Assembly: GCA_021464415.1 (NCBI GenBank)
Contig: CM038466.1
Location: 27,901,017-27,965,016 of the forward strand
From: Lonicera japonica
Taxonomy: Eukaryota > Streptophyta > Magnoliopsida > Dipsacales > Caprifoliaceae
Reading direction: 5' to 3'
DNA length: 64,000 nucleotides
Shown here: one piece after another, positions 22,930 to 32,287 of the stretch
Position numbering within the stretch: the stretch's first letter is position 1
How the letters are laid out: each line of letters opens with the position of its first letter
Program-made: the position numbers and the translations under genes
The notes under the pieces: generated by a model
Told to the model about the DNA's origin: nothing
The model's database searches: none
What the model saw: only the letters and a program-made list of their open reading frames with translations

Positions 22930-23382
22930 TTAAGGGCTAGTGGTGGATGGTGGTGGCGAGAAGAAAGGAATAGTAGGAATGGTTGTTGGAATGGTTGGGA
23001 TTGAAGGAATTGTGGTGGGGATATTGGGAAGTGGAGGCAGTGTCACCATGGGGACGGTGGGCATAGTGGGAAGTGATGGATTTGGCAGAGACGGAGTTTG
23101 GGTGCTTGGCATAGGCGGCAGTGTGGGCTTTGGGAGAGTTGGGGCCGTTGGCAGAGTAGGCAATTGTGTTGTTGGCAATGGCGGCAGTGTGGCTGTAGGC
23201 AGTGTTGGCATGGCCGGCAATGGCGGCAGTGTGGCCTTAGGTAGGGACGGAATTGTAGGCAAAGTCGCAGGTGGCAGAGCAGTGGTTTGAAGGAGATTGC
23301 GAGCTGCGAAGCTGACGTGGACGCTTGAAAGTGATAATGCTACGATGAAAGATAGTAAAAGAGAGTGATTGAAAGAAGCCAT
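22930..23382 (-). CDS. Secreted Pro/Leu-rich LPPLP-repeat protein (copy 7)
   Basis: 150 residues, close sister of copy 6. Signal peptide MASFNHSLLLSFIVALSLSS, then VHVSFAARNLLQTTALPP; body LPKATLPPLPAMPTLP, LPTAPTLPKPTLPPMP, STQTPSLP; tail TIPFFSPPPSTTSP. The MVTLPPLPNIPTTIPSIPTIP stretch carries most of the differences from copy 6. Start supported by the TATA box about 120 bases upstream. Confidence 0.91.
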   Translation of the reverse strand: MASFNHSLLLSFIVALSLSSVHVSFAARNLLQTTALPPATLPTIPSLPKATLPPLPAMPTLPTATLPPLPTTQLPTLPTAPTLPKPTLPPMPSTQTPSLPNPSLPTMPTVPMVTLPPLPNIPTTIPSIPTIPTTIPTIPFFSPPPSTTSP

Positions 23383-23497
23383 TTTTTGAGAAAATTTGTT
23401 AAGGAGCTAGTAGGTCCAGCCTAAATTTAGGAGAAAGAATGAGTTGAAGAACAATTGAAGTACTTTTGCTTGTGGAAATAGGCCTGTCTAAACTGGA

Positions 23498-23572
23498 ATT
23501 TATAGAGTAGCAATAGTGATGAGGTGTGAAGATTTGGTTGGACAAAATGAGATTGATGAGATGTTGGTGGCC
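23498..23572 (-). promoter_or_regulatory. Promoter of copy 7
   Basis: Minus strand: family box (GGCCACCAACATCTC, then ATCAATCTC) at 23549-23572; TATA element CTATAAATT at about 23498-23505. Confidence 0.7.
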
Positions 23573-24029
23573 TAAGGGTAGAGAAAAACATTGATTTGTT
23601 GAACAAGCCACGGAAATTAACAAACATGTAAAAGTACAATTGTTGCCTTTGTTGGTACTGTCCATGTGGTGTTTAGTTTTGAAACTTAAAATCCAGGTGG
23701 ATTAGATAGTTGAGATCATATAGTTTTAAGGATATTTTAGAGTTGAAAGGCCAACTAATTATACAATAAACATATATGGGCCAACCATAAATGTGTATTG
23801 TATAAATGCAAATTCAGTTAGAAGAATGGCCTATAGAGGTCATACAGGCCATGGAATTCAATAACTTCCCAATGCTAAGTAAACTTTTGACATATAGATG
23901 GGAAAGTGGGCTAGCCTAGGTGGGGAGGCAACCATTTGGACCTACGAGAGATCTTAGTTTCGATTCTCATTGGGGGAATTTTCATTATTTGTAGTAAAAG
24001 GCTTTTGATAATGTTCTTTTATAAAGATA

Positions 24030-24190
24030 CTAGGGTATGGATGGCACAGTGAAATAAAAAAATATAATAATAGGATAAAAAAATAAATTAACGTATGACG
24101 AATTTAAATTGACAAAATCAATCAATCTAGTTTGAACCCATTGTCTATTCTAATCTAACGTTGTGAACAATTGAAACGTAAATTCAATAT
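24030..24190 (-). mobile_element. Helitron 3' terminus, minus strand (candidate)
   Basis: On the minus strand the sequence reads GTGCCATCCATACCCTAG then T, similar to the end of the 5667-7113 candidate (GGCACGGACATACCCTAG). The hairpin is weak and the other end was not located. Confidence 0.3.
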
Positions 24191-25434
24191 ATATTCATGC
24201 TGAAAAAACTAAAAGAATACCAGATTGGACCAACTTGTTTTTAATTTTTTAAAGAGTCTTTTAATCATAATCCAACCACGTAACGTATGTCCTAAAAATG
24301 ATAGATTGAGATGACCAATAATATATGAACACATAATGTACGTCCTTAAATGCTACACAATAATTTTATTTTTATTTTTTTTTACATAATTATGTAGTCA
24401 TGATGGGTCTTGTTTAATTGATCTTGATTAGTTGATTTTAAATATTAAATTTGTATTAAATTTTGAAATTTATTTTACGTGATGGCATTTTTAATGTAAA
24501 CAAAATTATTAGTATATGAGAGTTTATTGTGTATATATTATTGGTGTGAGTGTTTTAACTTTGATGTGACATCTTGATGTGTGTATAAAACTCATCCAAT
24601 GGTGTAGAACTAATGCACACCATAACTTGTGTATTTTTAAACATTAGATTCTTATACTTTTTGGAGAAAATTTTGGTCAAAGATGGTGTTTTATAATATA
24701 AATTTCATGATGTAGGTTTATAACGACACTGCAGTTTTTCTAATGGTTAAATGGTTAATCATGCCGTTCATAAACATTTTCTTCTCCTCTTATCATGGTG
24801 GTCTTTAGGACCAACCACTGTCCACCACCGGTGGCTTCACTGGAGATTCGGCTGCCAAATATCCGAGAGTTACTGGTGGCTACTGGTGGTTGAATAAGTC
24901 TTCTAAACATAATGGAATGGTGTGCATTTTAGTTCAACAGAAATGAGTATCCTGAAATGAAAATGTATCATGTATTTTCCTTTAGTTTATTTTCTAAAGG
25001 GAACACTTATGCCTCATGTTTTTACTTCCTAATCTGTTACTTCCTTTGTTCCATGAATCCATGTTTGACTTTTACACCTTTTTGAAATGAGTAATGTCGC
25101 ACATCTCGAATTATTTTTCAGAAGTAATGTACCGCGAATGTGAAGTTTCATTTACTTACTGGGTACTTAACGATGGATAGATCGATACCTGGTTTTTGGG
25201 AGGGAGATGGGGATGTGGTTGAACCTTTTATCTTCATTTGAAAGTGAATGTCTCAATTACAAGTCCAAACCATAACTTCATCTGTATAAGAGTCCAGTGA
25301 TGGCTTCTTCAAGTCAAAAGCCTCTGTCATTGTTAATTTTAGAATCACTTTTATATTTTGGAACTAAAAATATGTGAAGACATCAAAGATATACATATAT
25401 TATGCTTTATAACGAGCATGACATTTTGCATTTA

Positions 25435-25693
25435 GGGCGTGTTTGGTTTTCTGAAAACTCTTTTCATACTTAAGAGGTTTTCATGCAAATAAAATGTTTG
25501 GCATATTTGACTGGTATCAGAAATGATGAAAACCAACAGCATTACTTTTTGTTTTGTAGTTGATTTGCATTAAAATACGGGAAACCATTTAAAAGTATAT
25601 GATAATTATTTCATTTACAAGGACAACAAAAAATTCTTGCATTTTTCTTCCAAACCAAACTCTCGCAGCATTTACAAGTTTTCAAACACGGCC
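25435..25693. mobile_element. Tourist-like MITE (TTA target duplication)
   Basis: Left end GGGCGTGTTTGGTTTTC, right end GAAAAC-complement ending CAAACACGGCC, flanked by TTA (25432-25434, 25694-25696). 259 bases. An eroded copy lies at the matching position in the copy 6 unit (18701-18920). Confidence 0.7.
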
Positions 25694-26119
25694 TTATTTT
25701 TATCACATGCCAATTACTTTTTTTATTTCACGCTATAACTTATGATGACCTAAATTTTTTAACCAACTATAAAGTTGCCACAAACAGAGGCTTTATATTA
25801 GAACAATTATTATTTGTTGTCTGAGATCTGGGTGCTGGAGTAACCTTAAACATTGAATAACTGTAGGTGTCAAGAAAGTAAGAAGAAATGATATTCAAAT
25901 TCAACTATTTCATACATGATCCAGCAATCAATAATACATTAAAAGACAATGAAACTATAGAAAATGACTCCACAAATGTCTACATAATGAAACCCCAATC
26001 TCCTTACTACAACAAATAAATAAAAATAAAAATTCACTTCAAAATAAACTCTGGCAAGCAACTACAGAAGTATACTAAATAGTCATCTCATCAGTAAAGA
26101 TGGAGATAGTGGTAGCATC

Positions 26120-26554
26120 TCAAGGGCTAGTGGTGGATGGTGGTGGCGAGAAGAAAGGAATAGTAGGAATGGTTGGGATTGAAGGAATCGTGGTGGGGAT
26201 AGCGGGAAGTGGAGGCAGTGTCACCGTGGGGACAGTGGGCATAGTGGGAAGTGTTGGATTTGGCAGAGACGGGGTTTGGGTGCTTGGCATAGGTGGCAGT
26301 GTGGGCTTTGGGAGAGTTGGGGCATTTGGCAAAGTAGGCAATGGTGGCAGTGTGGCTGTAGGCGGTTTTGGAAGTGTTGGCATGGCCGGCAATGGTGGCA
26401 GTGTGGCCTTAGGTAGAGTCGGAATTGTAGGCAAAGTCGCTGGTGGCAGGGCAGTGGTTTGAAGGAGATTGCGAGCTGCAAAGCTGACATGGACGCTTGA
26501 AAGTGATAATGCTATGATGAAAGATAGTACAAGAGAGTGATTGAAAGAAGCCAT
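26120..26554 (-). CDS. Secreted Pro/Leu-rich LPPLP-repeat protein (copy 8)
   Basis: 144 residues. MASFNHSLVLSFIIALSLSS signal peptide, VHVSFAARNLLQTTALPP, then LPKATLPPLPAMPTLPKPP, an insertion of KPP compared with copies 6 and 7, and loss of one TTQLPTLP unit. Tail TIPFFSPPPSTTSP, preceded by a shortened TIPSIPTIPTIP run lacking the usual TTMP. Same 3' flank and promoter as copies 6 and 7. These indels show that change among copies is mostly gain and loss of in-frame repeat units. Confidence 0.91.
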   Translation of the reverse strand: MASFNHSLVLSFIIALSLSSVHVSFAARNLLQTTALPPATLPTIPTLPKATLPPLPAMPTLPKPPTATLPPLPTLPNAPTLPKPTLPPMPSTQTPSLPNPTLPTMPTVPTVTLPPLPAIPTTIPSIPTIPTIPFFSPPPSTTSP

Positions 26555-26628
26555 TGTATTTATGAGTTAAAAGAACAATTGTAAGTGCTTTGATTTTGAA
26601 TGTGGAGGAGTGGAATGTCTTCAACGAA

Positions 26629-26703
26629 ATTTATAGAGAAGTAATGGCAATGAGATGTGAAGATTTGTTGGGACAAAATGAGTTTGATGAGATGTTGGTG
26701 GCC
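26629..26703 (-). promoter_or_regulatory. Promoter of copy 8
   Basis: Minus strand: family box (GGCCACCAACATCTC, then ATCAAACTC) at 26680-26703; TATA element CTATAAATT near 26630-26636. Confidence 0.7.
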
Positions 26704-28427
26704 TAAAAAGGTGGAGAAAAACATTTATTTAATTTGTTCAACAAGACATGGAATTGAACTTGTAAAAGTACAATTGTTGAAGGGCCAACTAATTATTGGA
26801 ACTTTGAAGAGAATATATGTCATATACCCAAGGAAGACTCTGGTAAAAGTAGTTTTGGGTTGTTGGGATAAACTCCTTGCCTGAAAAATACATGAGAAAT
26901 AAATACAAAGTATTTTTATTTTTACTTTGTATACAAGCAATAGATGACACATTTTTGAGTTGGTGGGAAGGGGGATATTGATTTCGTGCACTTTGACTAT
27001 TAACAGCAAGTTCTCAACCATTGTGCCACGACATTTGTCTAAAAGCAAATGCAGAATAAGATCTTACAAATTTTAAAGGCTGTCGCCCGTGCACTCGAAT
27101 CCACACTAGCTTACCAAGCTAGAACTTGAAATGTGTTTGGAAACCCCAATTTGAAAGTTTATAATATGAGAAATTCGAGCAAAATTAATTATAAATTTAA
27201 AAAGGGACTCACAACAGTGTTCTCAAAAGACTGGTTAGACTTAGAACCATCTCTGCAAAAAATATCGGGGTATGAAGAGGCCAGACAGAAGCAGGATTCA
27301 TATATAACAGATGGGGATGGAGGTAACAAATCTTGAACTTTGAACCTCCTAAATAACTAGAACTCTGATACTATGTTAGGAGTTATCTGTCCCAAAAATT
27401 AAGCTCTTGAAGAGGGGCACCAAAATGCATATAATCCTAACAGAAGTAACTGCCTTTTTTTTGATGTTGAGAAAGAAAGCCCATAAAGGCAACTGAGAAA
27501 CTGACCAACTCCAAAAGCTCCAAGAGCAGAAAAAAAAAAGATTCAGTAAACTTGAACATCACCTACCCATATTATTTTGTGTAAAGTTTTATCGCTCATT
27601 TTGACTTGTTTATTGCAATCCAAATTTCCCAGTTGTACTTATTTACTTATTTATAGTGCGTTTGGGTACCCAATTCCAAGGTTTGAATTTCGAATTGAAG
27701 CAAAAATTTCGCTACTAACTACAAATATTCCATGCGGACCATGCCAATCCATATTCTCTTTGGTGCCTGTTTAATTCAAAGAATATATATATTGTCGGTT
27801 ACATGAGTTAAAAAGTAATTATTTCACTTTTGTCAAAGTAAAAAAAACTTTAATTTAACCCAACTCAAAAATGGACCTTAGCTTAAATTTTGGCTCTCCT
27901 TTTGCAGTTAGACACTTTGGAGTAAGTCACTGTCATTTGTTTGTCTTAAACTATGGGGCGAAGAATTAGCCTTATTACAAATGCATTACCATAGTGATCT
28001 CGATCATCTTCATTTTTCCTTTTCCTTTTCTTTTTGTTCCATTTTTTTGAAGCAGATGTTGGTCTAAATTTAGTTAAATCTTGAGCAATAGATTGCAGTT
28101 CAAGTAAGTACTTTTTAAGCGTGTATAAGCATTAGATAATCAATCTGAAGTACACGATTCATGGTGTCAACATGAAGGACTAATTCAAGTCATCAAGAAA
28201 ACGAACAGAATGAATCAAAATCCAGTTATTCCATTTCTATAGAACACAACAATAAATAGCTGAGAGAGAATTAAATGATACAAAATGACTCCACAAATCC
28301 AATAACATGAAATCTCACTACAGAAGTACAACAAATACAAATAAAATCTCACATAAAAATAACATGTGACTGTAGAAACATAATAGACAAGCTTCTCATC
28401 GGCATAGATAAATATAACGGTAGCATC
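26704..28427. other. Intergenic, LTR-like relic only
   Basis: No gene. A short TGTTAGGA...TCCTAACA block (27375-27442) preceded by CTCTGATACTA is the only element recognised. The last 250 bases are the conserved 3' flank of copy 9. Confidence 0.45.
27375..27442 (-). mobile_element. TRIM/Copia LTR-like relic (weak)
   Basis: TGTTAGGAGTTATCTGTCCC ... ATCCTAACA next to CTCTGATACTA, which on the minus strand resembles a tRNA-Met primer site. Too short and degraded to be sure. A similar phrase (CAATCTCTCCCAAAAGC) occurs near 63640. Confidence 0.28.
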
Positions 28428-28826
28428 TCAAGGGCTGGTGGTGGATGGTGGAGGCGAGAAGAAAGGAATGGTAGGCAAGGTTGTTGGAACTGTGGTTGGG
28501 ATAGCGGGGAGTGGAGGCAGAGCCACTGCAGGGATGGTGGGCATAGTTGGCAGTGTTGGATTCGGCAGAGAAGGAATTTGGGTGCTTGGCAAAGGCGGCA
28601 ACGTGGGCTTAGGCAGAGTTGGGACAGTTGGGAATGGCGGCAGTGTGGCTGTAGGCAGTGTTGGCATTGCTGGCAACGGAGGCAGTGTAGCCTTGGGCAA
28701 AGGTGGTATTGTGGGGAGATTTGGAGATGCTTGTAATAGGTTGCGAGCCGCTTCGGTCATGTGGATACCTGAAAGTGAAAATGCTATGACTAAAGATAGT
28801 ACTAAACATTGTTTTAGAGTATCCAT
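28428..28826 (-). CDS. Secreted Pro/Leu-rich LPPLP-repeat protein (copy 9)
   Basis: 132 residues. The signal peptide is unusual for the family: MDTLKQCLVLSLVIAFSLSG, then IHMTEAARNLLQASPNLPTIP (TEAAR instead of TLAAR). The body has one LPPFPTVPTLPKPTLPPLP segment and lacks the TTQLPTLP unit; tail TIPFFSPPPSTTSP. The NLLQASP start of the mature part links it to copies 10 and 11. Secreted; function inferred only from family features. Confidence 0.89.
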   Translation of the reverse strand: MDTLKQCLVLSLVIAFSLSGIHMTEAARNLLQASPNLPTIPPLPKATLPPLPAMPTLPTATLPPFPTVPTLPKPTLPPLPSTQIPSLPNPTLPTMPTIPAVALPPLPAIPTTVPTTLPTIPFFSPPPSTTSP

Positions 28827-28927
28827 TGATTAATAGGATAAGAATTAAGGAAGGGTTAATTTGGGAGAATTATAGAGTTAATTAGTTGAAGAAGAATTGA
28901 TGTACTTTTGGCTTTGGAAGAGTGGCA

Positions 28928-29002
28928 TTTATAAAGATGTAATACTGATGGGATGTGGAGATTTGGTTGGACAAATGTGAGTTTGATGGGATTTTGTTGG
29001 GT
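28928..29002 (-). promoter_or_regulatory. Promoter of copy 9
   Basis: Minus strand: degenerate family box (CCAACAAAATCCCATCAAAC) at about 28979-29002; TATA element CTTTATAAA at 28928-28936. Confidence 0.6.
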
Positions 29003-29339
29003 TAAAGAGTTGAGAAACACTTGTTTGTTCACCTTCCTAACTTTGACTAATGGCGAAAACAGATTCAATTTTATAAATAGAATAATGTCTTAGCTCATGA
29101 AATCCTTTCAATTCAATAAACTCGCCAATGATACATAAATCTACTTGGAAATTAATCTATATCTATACTATATATAAAAAGCACGAACAACCTAAAGTGT
29201 TTATCTCTTTTTCTGTATGGACAAATATACCCTTTAATTCTAAAATTAAAATCTCCGACTTTGTATACACTTTAATTCTAAAATTAAATTCTCATACTCA
29301 AAATGAAAACCACGTTGTACTAAAAATAAAATTATGTAT

Positions 29340-29540
29340 TTTATGTCTTCTACTCAAAATGAAATTCACAATATTACCAAATTACTCTACTAATGAAAAA
29401 AATTATGTGTTTATGTGTTCTACTCAAAATGAAATTCACAATAGTATCAAATTACTCTACAAATGAAAAAAATTATGTATTTATGTCTTCTACTCAAAAT
29501 GAAATTCACAATAGCATCAAAGTATTATACTAATGAAAAT
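29340..29540. repeat. Three 70-bp tandem repeats inside the Helitron
   Basis: TTCTACTCAAAATGAAATTC recurs at 29348, 29418 and 29488 with similar sequence between, a 70-base period. It gives rise to a spurious 112-codon frame. Confidence 0.85.
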
Positions 29541-29866
29541 CACGTTGTGCTACTCAAAATAAAATAAAAAAAAAGGAATTAAAACAAAATTATGTCTTTT
29601 ACTCCTTTATTCTACTCAAAATAGAATTAAAATCTTCTACTCAAAAACAAATTCACGATGATATCATATTAATTTGGTTTAAACTCTACTTATTTTAGTT
29701 TCTCTACTCTTCCAATGATATTACATCTCTTACAATACATCCTAATTTATTTCAACTACAATTTCAATTTGCAAAATTATATATACACACATAAAGCCAT
29801 ATCAAAAAACACAAGACAGATTACCATCTTTTCGAAATATACAGGGTTCGTTCTCTCTCTTCAAAC

Positions 29867-29867
29867 A

Positions 29868-29903
<36 letters not shown>
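29867..29903. repeat. (ATT)n microsatellite
   Basis: About 12 uninterrupted ATT units. Confidence 0.95.
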
Positions 29904-29904
<1 letters not shown>

Positions 29905-31667
29905 AACGAATCCTTTTTCATGAAACATTAGTTCAACAGAACAGTGGATATTGGTTATTATTTTTATAATTTTTTTATGGTCGAGAATTAATTTTTTTAT
30001 GGTCTACAATAATTCTCTCTCTGCGTAAATGATTTTTTTTACTATTTCATTGGTTAGTATATTTTTATTGGTTAATGGTCGACAATAGTGTTTTTATTGG
30101 TTAGTGTTTTTTATTATTATTGGTTGCGTACACTTTAAATTTAACTAATTTCCTTGTCTATGGGTTAAATCAAAAATACAATTAATTAAACTAATAATAA
30201 ATGTACTAATTATAATATATATATATATATATACTTCAATACAGGTTTATGCTTGGCCACCCGTGGAAATTTGGCACAACAATTTTAGTACACCTAATTG
30301 ATAATAATACCATTCTCTTACAATTTTAAATTACCTTCGAAACTTGATATTATTGTTTTTGGTTTATTTGTTATATATTTATCAAGCTTTTGTTTTGGTT
30401 AGAACTTCTTTTTTTTTTACTTCATTAACCAGTTCTTTTTACATATTTATTACTAAAACTAATAACCTTTGTCAAATACTAAAATCATGTGCAACGCACG
30501 TGCACAATATCTAGTATACATAAATATATAACTGGATGAGATACCGATTTGATGAGATGTTTTATTATTATTTTTTTTGATCCATCAAAGATGTTATATT
30601 ATAAATACTATTCTAAAAATAATATTTATAAATGTCTATAAGTGATATGGACAAAAAAGAAACCGGCTCAAACACGGAGTAATTTTACAAAGGAAAAAAA
30701 GGAGTAAGGTATAAGTCCAGCGATAAAATAAAGATAAATCGGAGTTAGGGATAATTTCTTGAATAACATAATAACAGTGATGTATTAATAGCTTAAATTT
30801 TGTGAGCCATTCTGTCAATCGCGCGCGTTTTATTCATAACTTTCAAGTCTAAATACTGATATTATTGTTGTTGGCACATTCGTATCCGTTCCTGACTGCC
30901 GCCCAATAGTCAATGATAGGTGCATTCGGAACACCAAGCAAAAATTTGGAGTTGGAGTTAATGAGGCTAAATACATTCAAAATTTAACAAATGACTCGGA
31001 ATTTGGGGCTTCTTTAGTGTCATGGGGGACTTATTGTACAAAGATTTGATAGAATTTTGCAAGGTTTTGAGAGTGTTCATAAGAGAGTAGTGGTTAGGGC
31101 GAACCACGTAAATTGTTTTGCTTGTTGGTTTCTCTCGATTACTTACTTTGTGTACCTTCGTAGTTCTTTAATTTTATTTTGGTTAGGTATAGGATTCATT
31201 GGTTTGAAGAATATTGTCTTTGATTCAATTTTCCGCATCCTGGTGGGTTGTAAAAAAAATTTGAGAAGGGTTTATCTGCCTTGACATGGGCTTAATTTGG
31301 GTAAGCTCAGTCCCACACACAGCACATATATGTAATGAAGTAAATTGGATATTCTTAAGTACTACACTTACTCCTTACTCGACGAGGATGGAATCGATGT
31401 CTTGATCAATCCAAATATGAATTCAATAGAAGAAAGGATATTCAAATTCAACTATTTATAGAACATAACACTCAATAATACATCAGAAAGAATGCAAGGA
31501 TACAAATAAACACCACAAATCCATAAAAGTTAATGGAAACCCAACACCTCAAATTTCCAAGTTCAACAAATACAAATGTAATCTCACTTCAAATGAACTA
31601 ACAAAGGGAACTTATTAAAGAATAATAGATAAGCCTCTTCTCAGAGCGGATGAATAAACGCTACATC

Positions 31668-32108
31668 TCAAGGGCTAGTGGTGGATGGTGGCGGCGAGAA
31701 GAAAGGAATTGTAGGCATTGTTGTTGGAATAGTTGGAAGTGAAGGAATTGTGGTTGGGATTGTGGGTAGTGGAGGCAACGTTGTTGGAATAGTTGGCAAT
31801 GATGGATTGGGCAGAGAAGGGACTTGGGTGCTAGGCAAAGGCGGCAATGTGGGCTTAGGCAGAGTTGGGGCCGTTGGCAGAGTAGGCAATTGGGTTGTTG
31901 GCAATGGCGGCAGTGTGGCTGTAGGCAGTGTTGGCATGGCCGGCAAGGGAGGCAGTGTAGCCTTAGGCAGAGGGGGTATTGTGGGGAGTGTTGGTGCTGC
32001 TTGTGGAGAGGCTTGCAAGAGGTTGCGAGCCGCCAGAGTCACATGAATGCTTGAAAGCGATAATGCTATGATTAAAGATGTTACTAAACAATGATTAAGA
32101 ACACCCAT
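31668..32108 (-). CDS. Secreted Pro/Leu-rich LPPLP-repeat protein (copy 10)
   Basis: 146 residues. Signal peptide MGVLNHCLVTSLIIALSLSS then IHVTLAARNLLQASPQAAP, LPTIPPLPKATLPPLP, LPPLPTTQLPTLP, LPKPTLPPLPSTQVPSLP, and the tail TIPFFSPPPSTTSP. Nearest relative is copy 11, with which it shares SPQAAPTLPTIPPLP, the promoter and roughly 800 bases of downstream flank. A Cys in the signal peptide (shared with copy 9) is absent from copy 11. Confidence 0.91.
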   Translation of the reverse strand: MGVLNHCLVTSLIIALSLSSIHVTLAARNLLQASPQAAPTLPTIPPLPKATLPPLPAMPTLPTATLPPLPTTQLPTLPTAPTLPKPTLPPLPSTQVPSLPNPSLPTIPTTLPPLPTIPTTIPSLPTIPTTMPTIPFFSPPPSTTSP

Positions 32109-32200
32109 TGTTCGATTTAGGTGATTGAATTCTGTAGTCTGTTTTAGTAAAGAACAAGCGATCTTCTGTTGAAATGTGGAGAGATAGATGTACTAATTTG

Positions 32201-32287
32201 GTATTTATAGATAACTAATGCTAAAGAGGTGTACTCTTTGCAGATTTTGTAGGATCAAACTGTGAGTTTGATGAGATGTGGTTGGCC
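32201..32287 (-). promoter_or_regulatory. Promoter of copy 10
   Basis: Minus strand: family box GGCCAACCACATCTC, then ATCAAACTC, at 32264-32287; TATA element CTATAAATAC at 32201-32210. Confidence 0.72.

Larger units (their letters stand above)
23573..26119. other. Intergenic: Helitron end, MITE, duplicated 3' flank
   Basis: No gene. Contains a minus-strand Helitron terminus (24030) and a Tourist-like MITE (25435-25693). Sequence from about 25130 to 26119 repeats that of 18500-19751. A tRNA-like fragment (CTTAGTTTCGATTCTC) occurs near 23950. Confidence 0.55.
29162..30514 (+). mobile_element. Non-autonomous Helitron
   Basis: Left end TCTATACTATATATAAAAAG after a host A (29161). Right end ATGTGCAACGCACGTGCACA (hairpin-forming) followed by ATATCTAG and then T (30515). 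The TC start, 3' hairpin, CTAG end and A/T insertion site match plant Helitrons. 1353 bases, no Rep/helicase frame. It contains a 70-base tandem repeat and an (ATT)n run. Confidence 0.72.
29003..31667. other. Intergenic: Helitron, then flank shared with copy 11
   Basis: No gene. A Helitron occupies 29162-30514. From about 30860 to 31667 the sequence is the downstream flank of copy 10 and aligns with 36200-37193 downstream of copy 11. Confidence 0.6.

Noticed and set aside
23905..23990. tRNA-derived SINE near AGCCTAGGTGG ... TTTCGATTCTC
   Set aside because: Only loosely matches A and B boxes; no tail or target duplication.
26100..26462. Long antisense frames over every family member (Gly/Val-rich, starting MVDGGGEKKGIVG)
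   Set aside because: They are the complement of CCN/CTN-rich codons, have no signal of their own, and end wherever the sense gene loses its repeats. They would be opposite-strand shadows in all 20 copies.
29128..29466. 112-codon frame
   Set aside because: Made by the 70-base tandem repeats of the Helitron.
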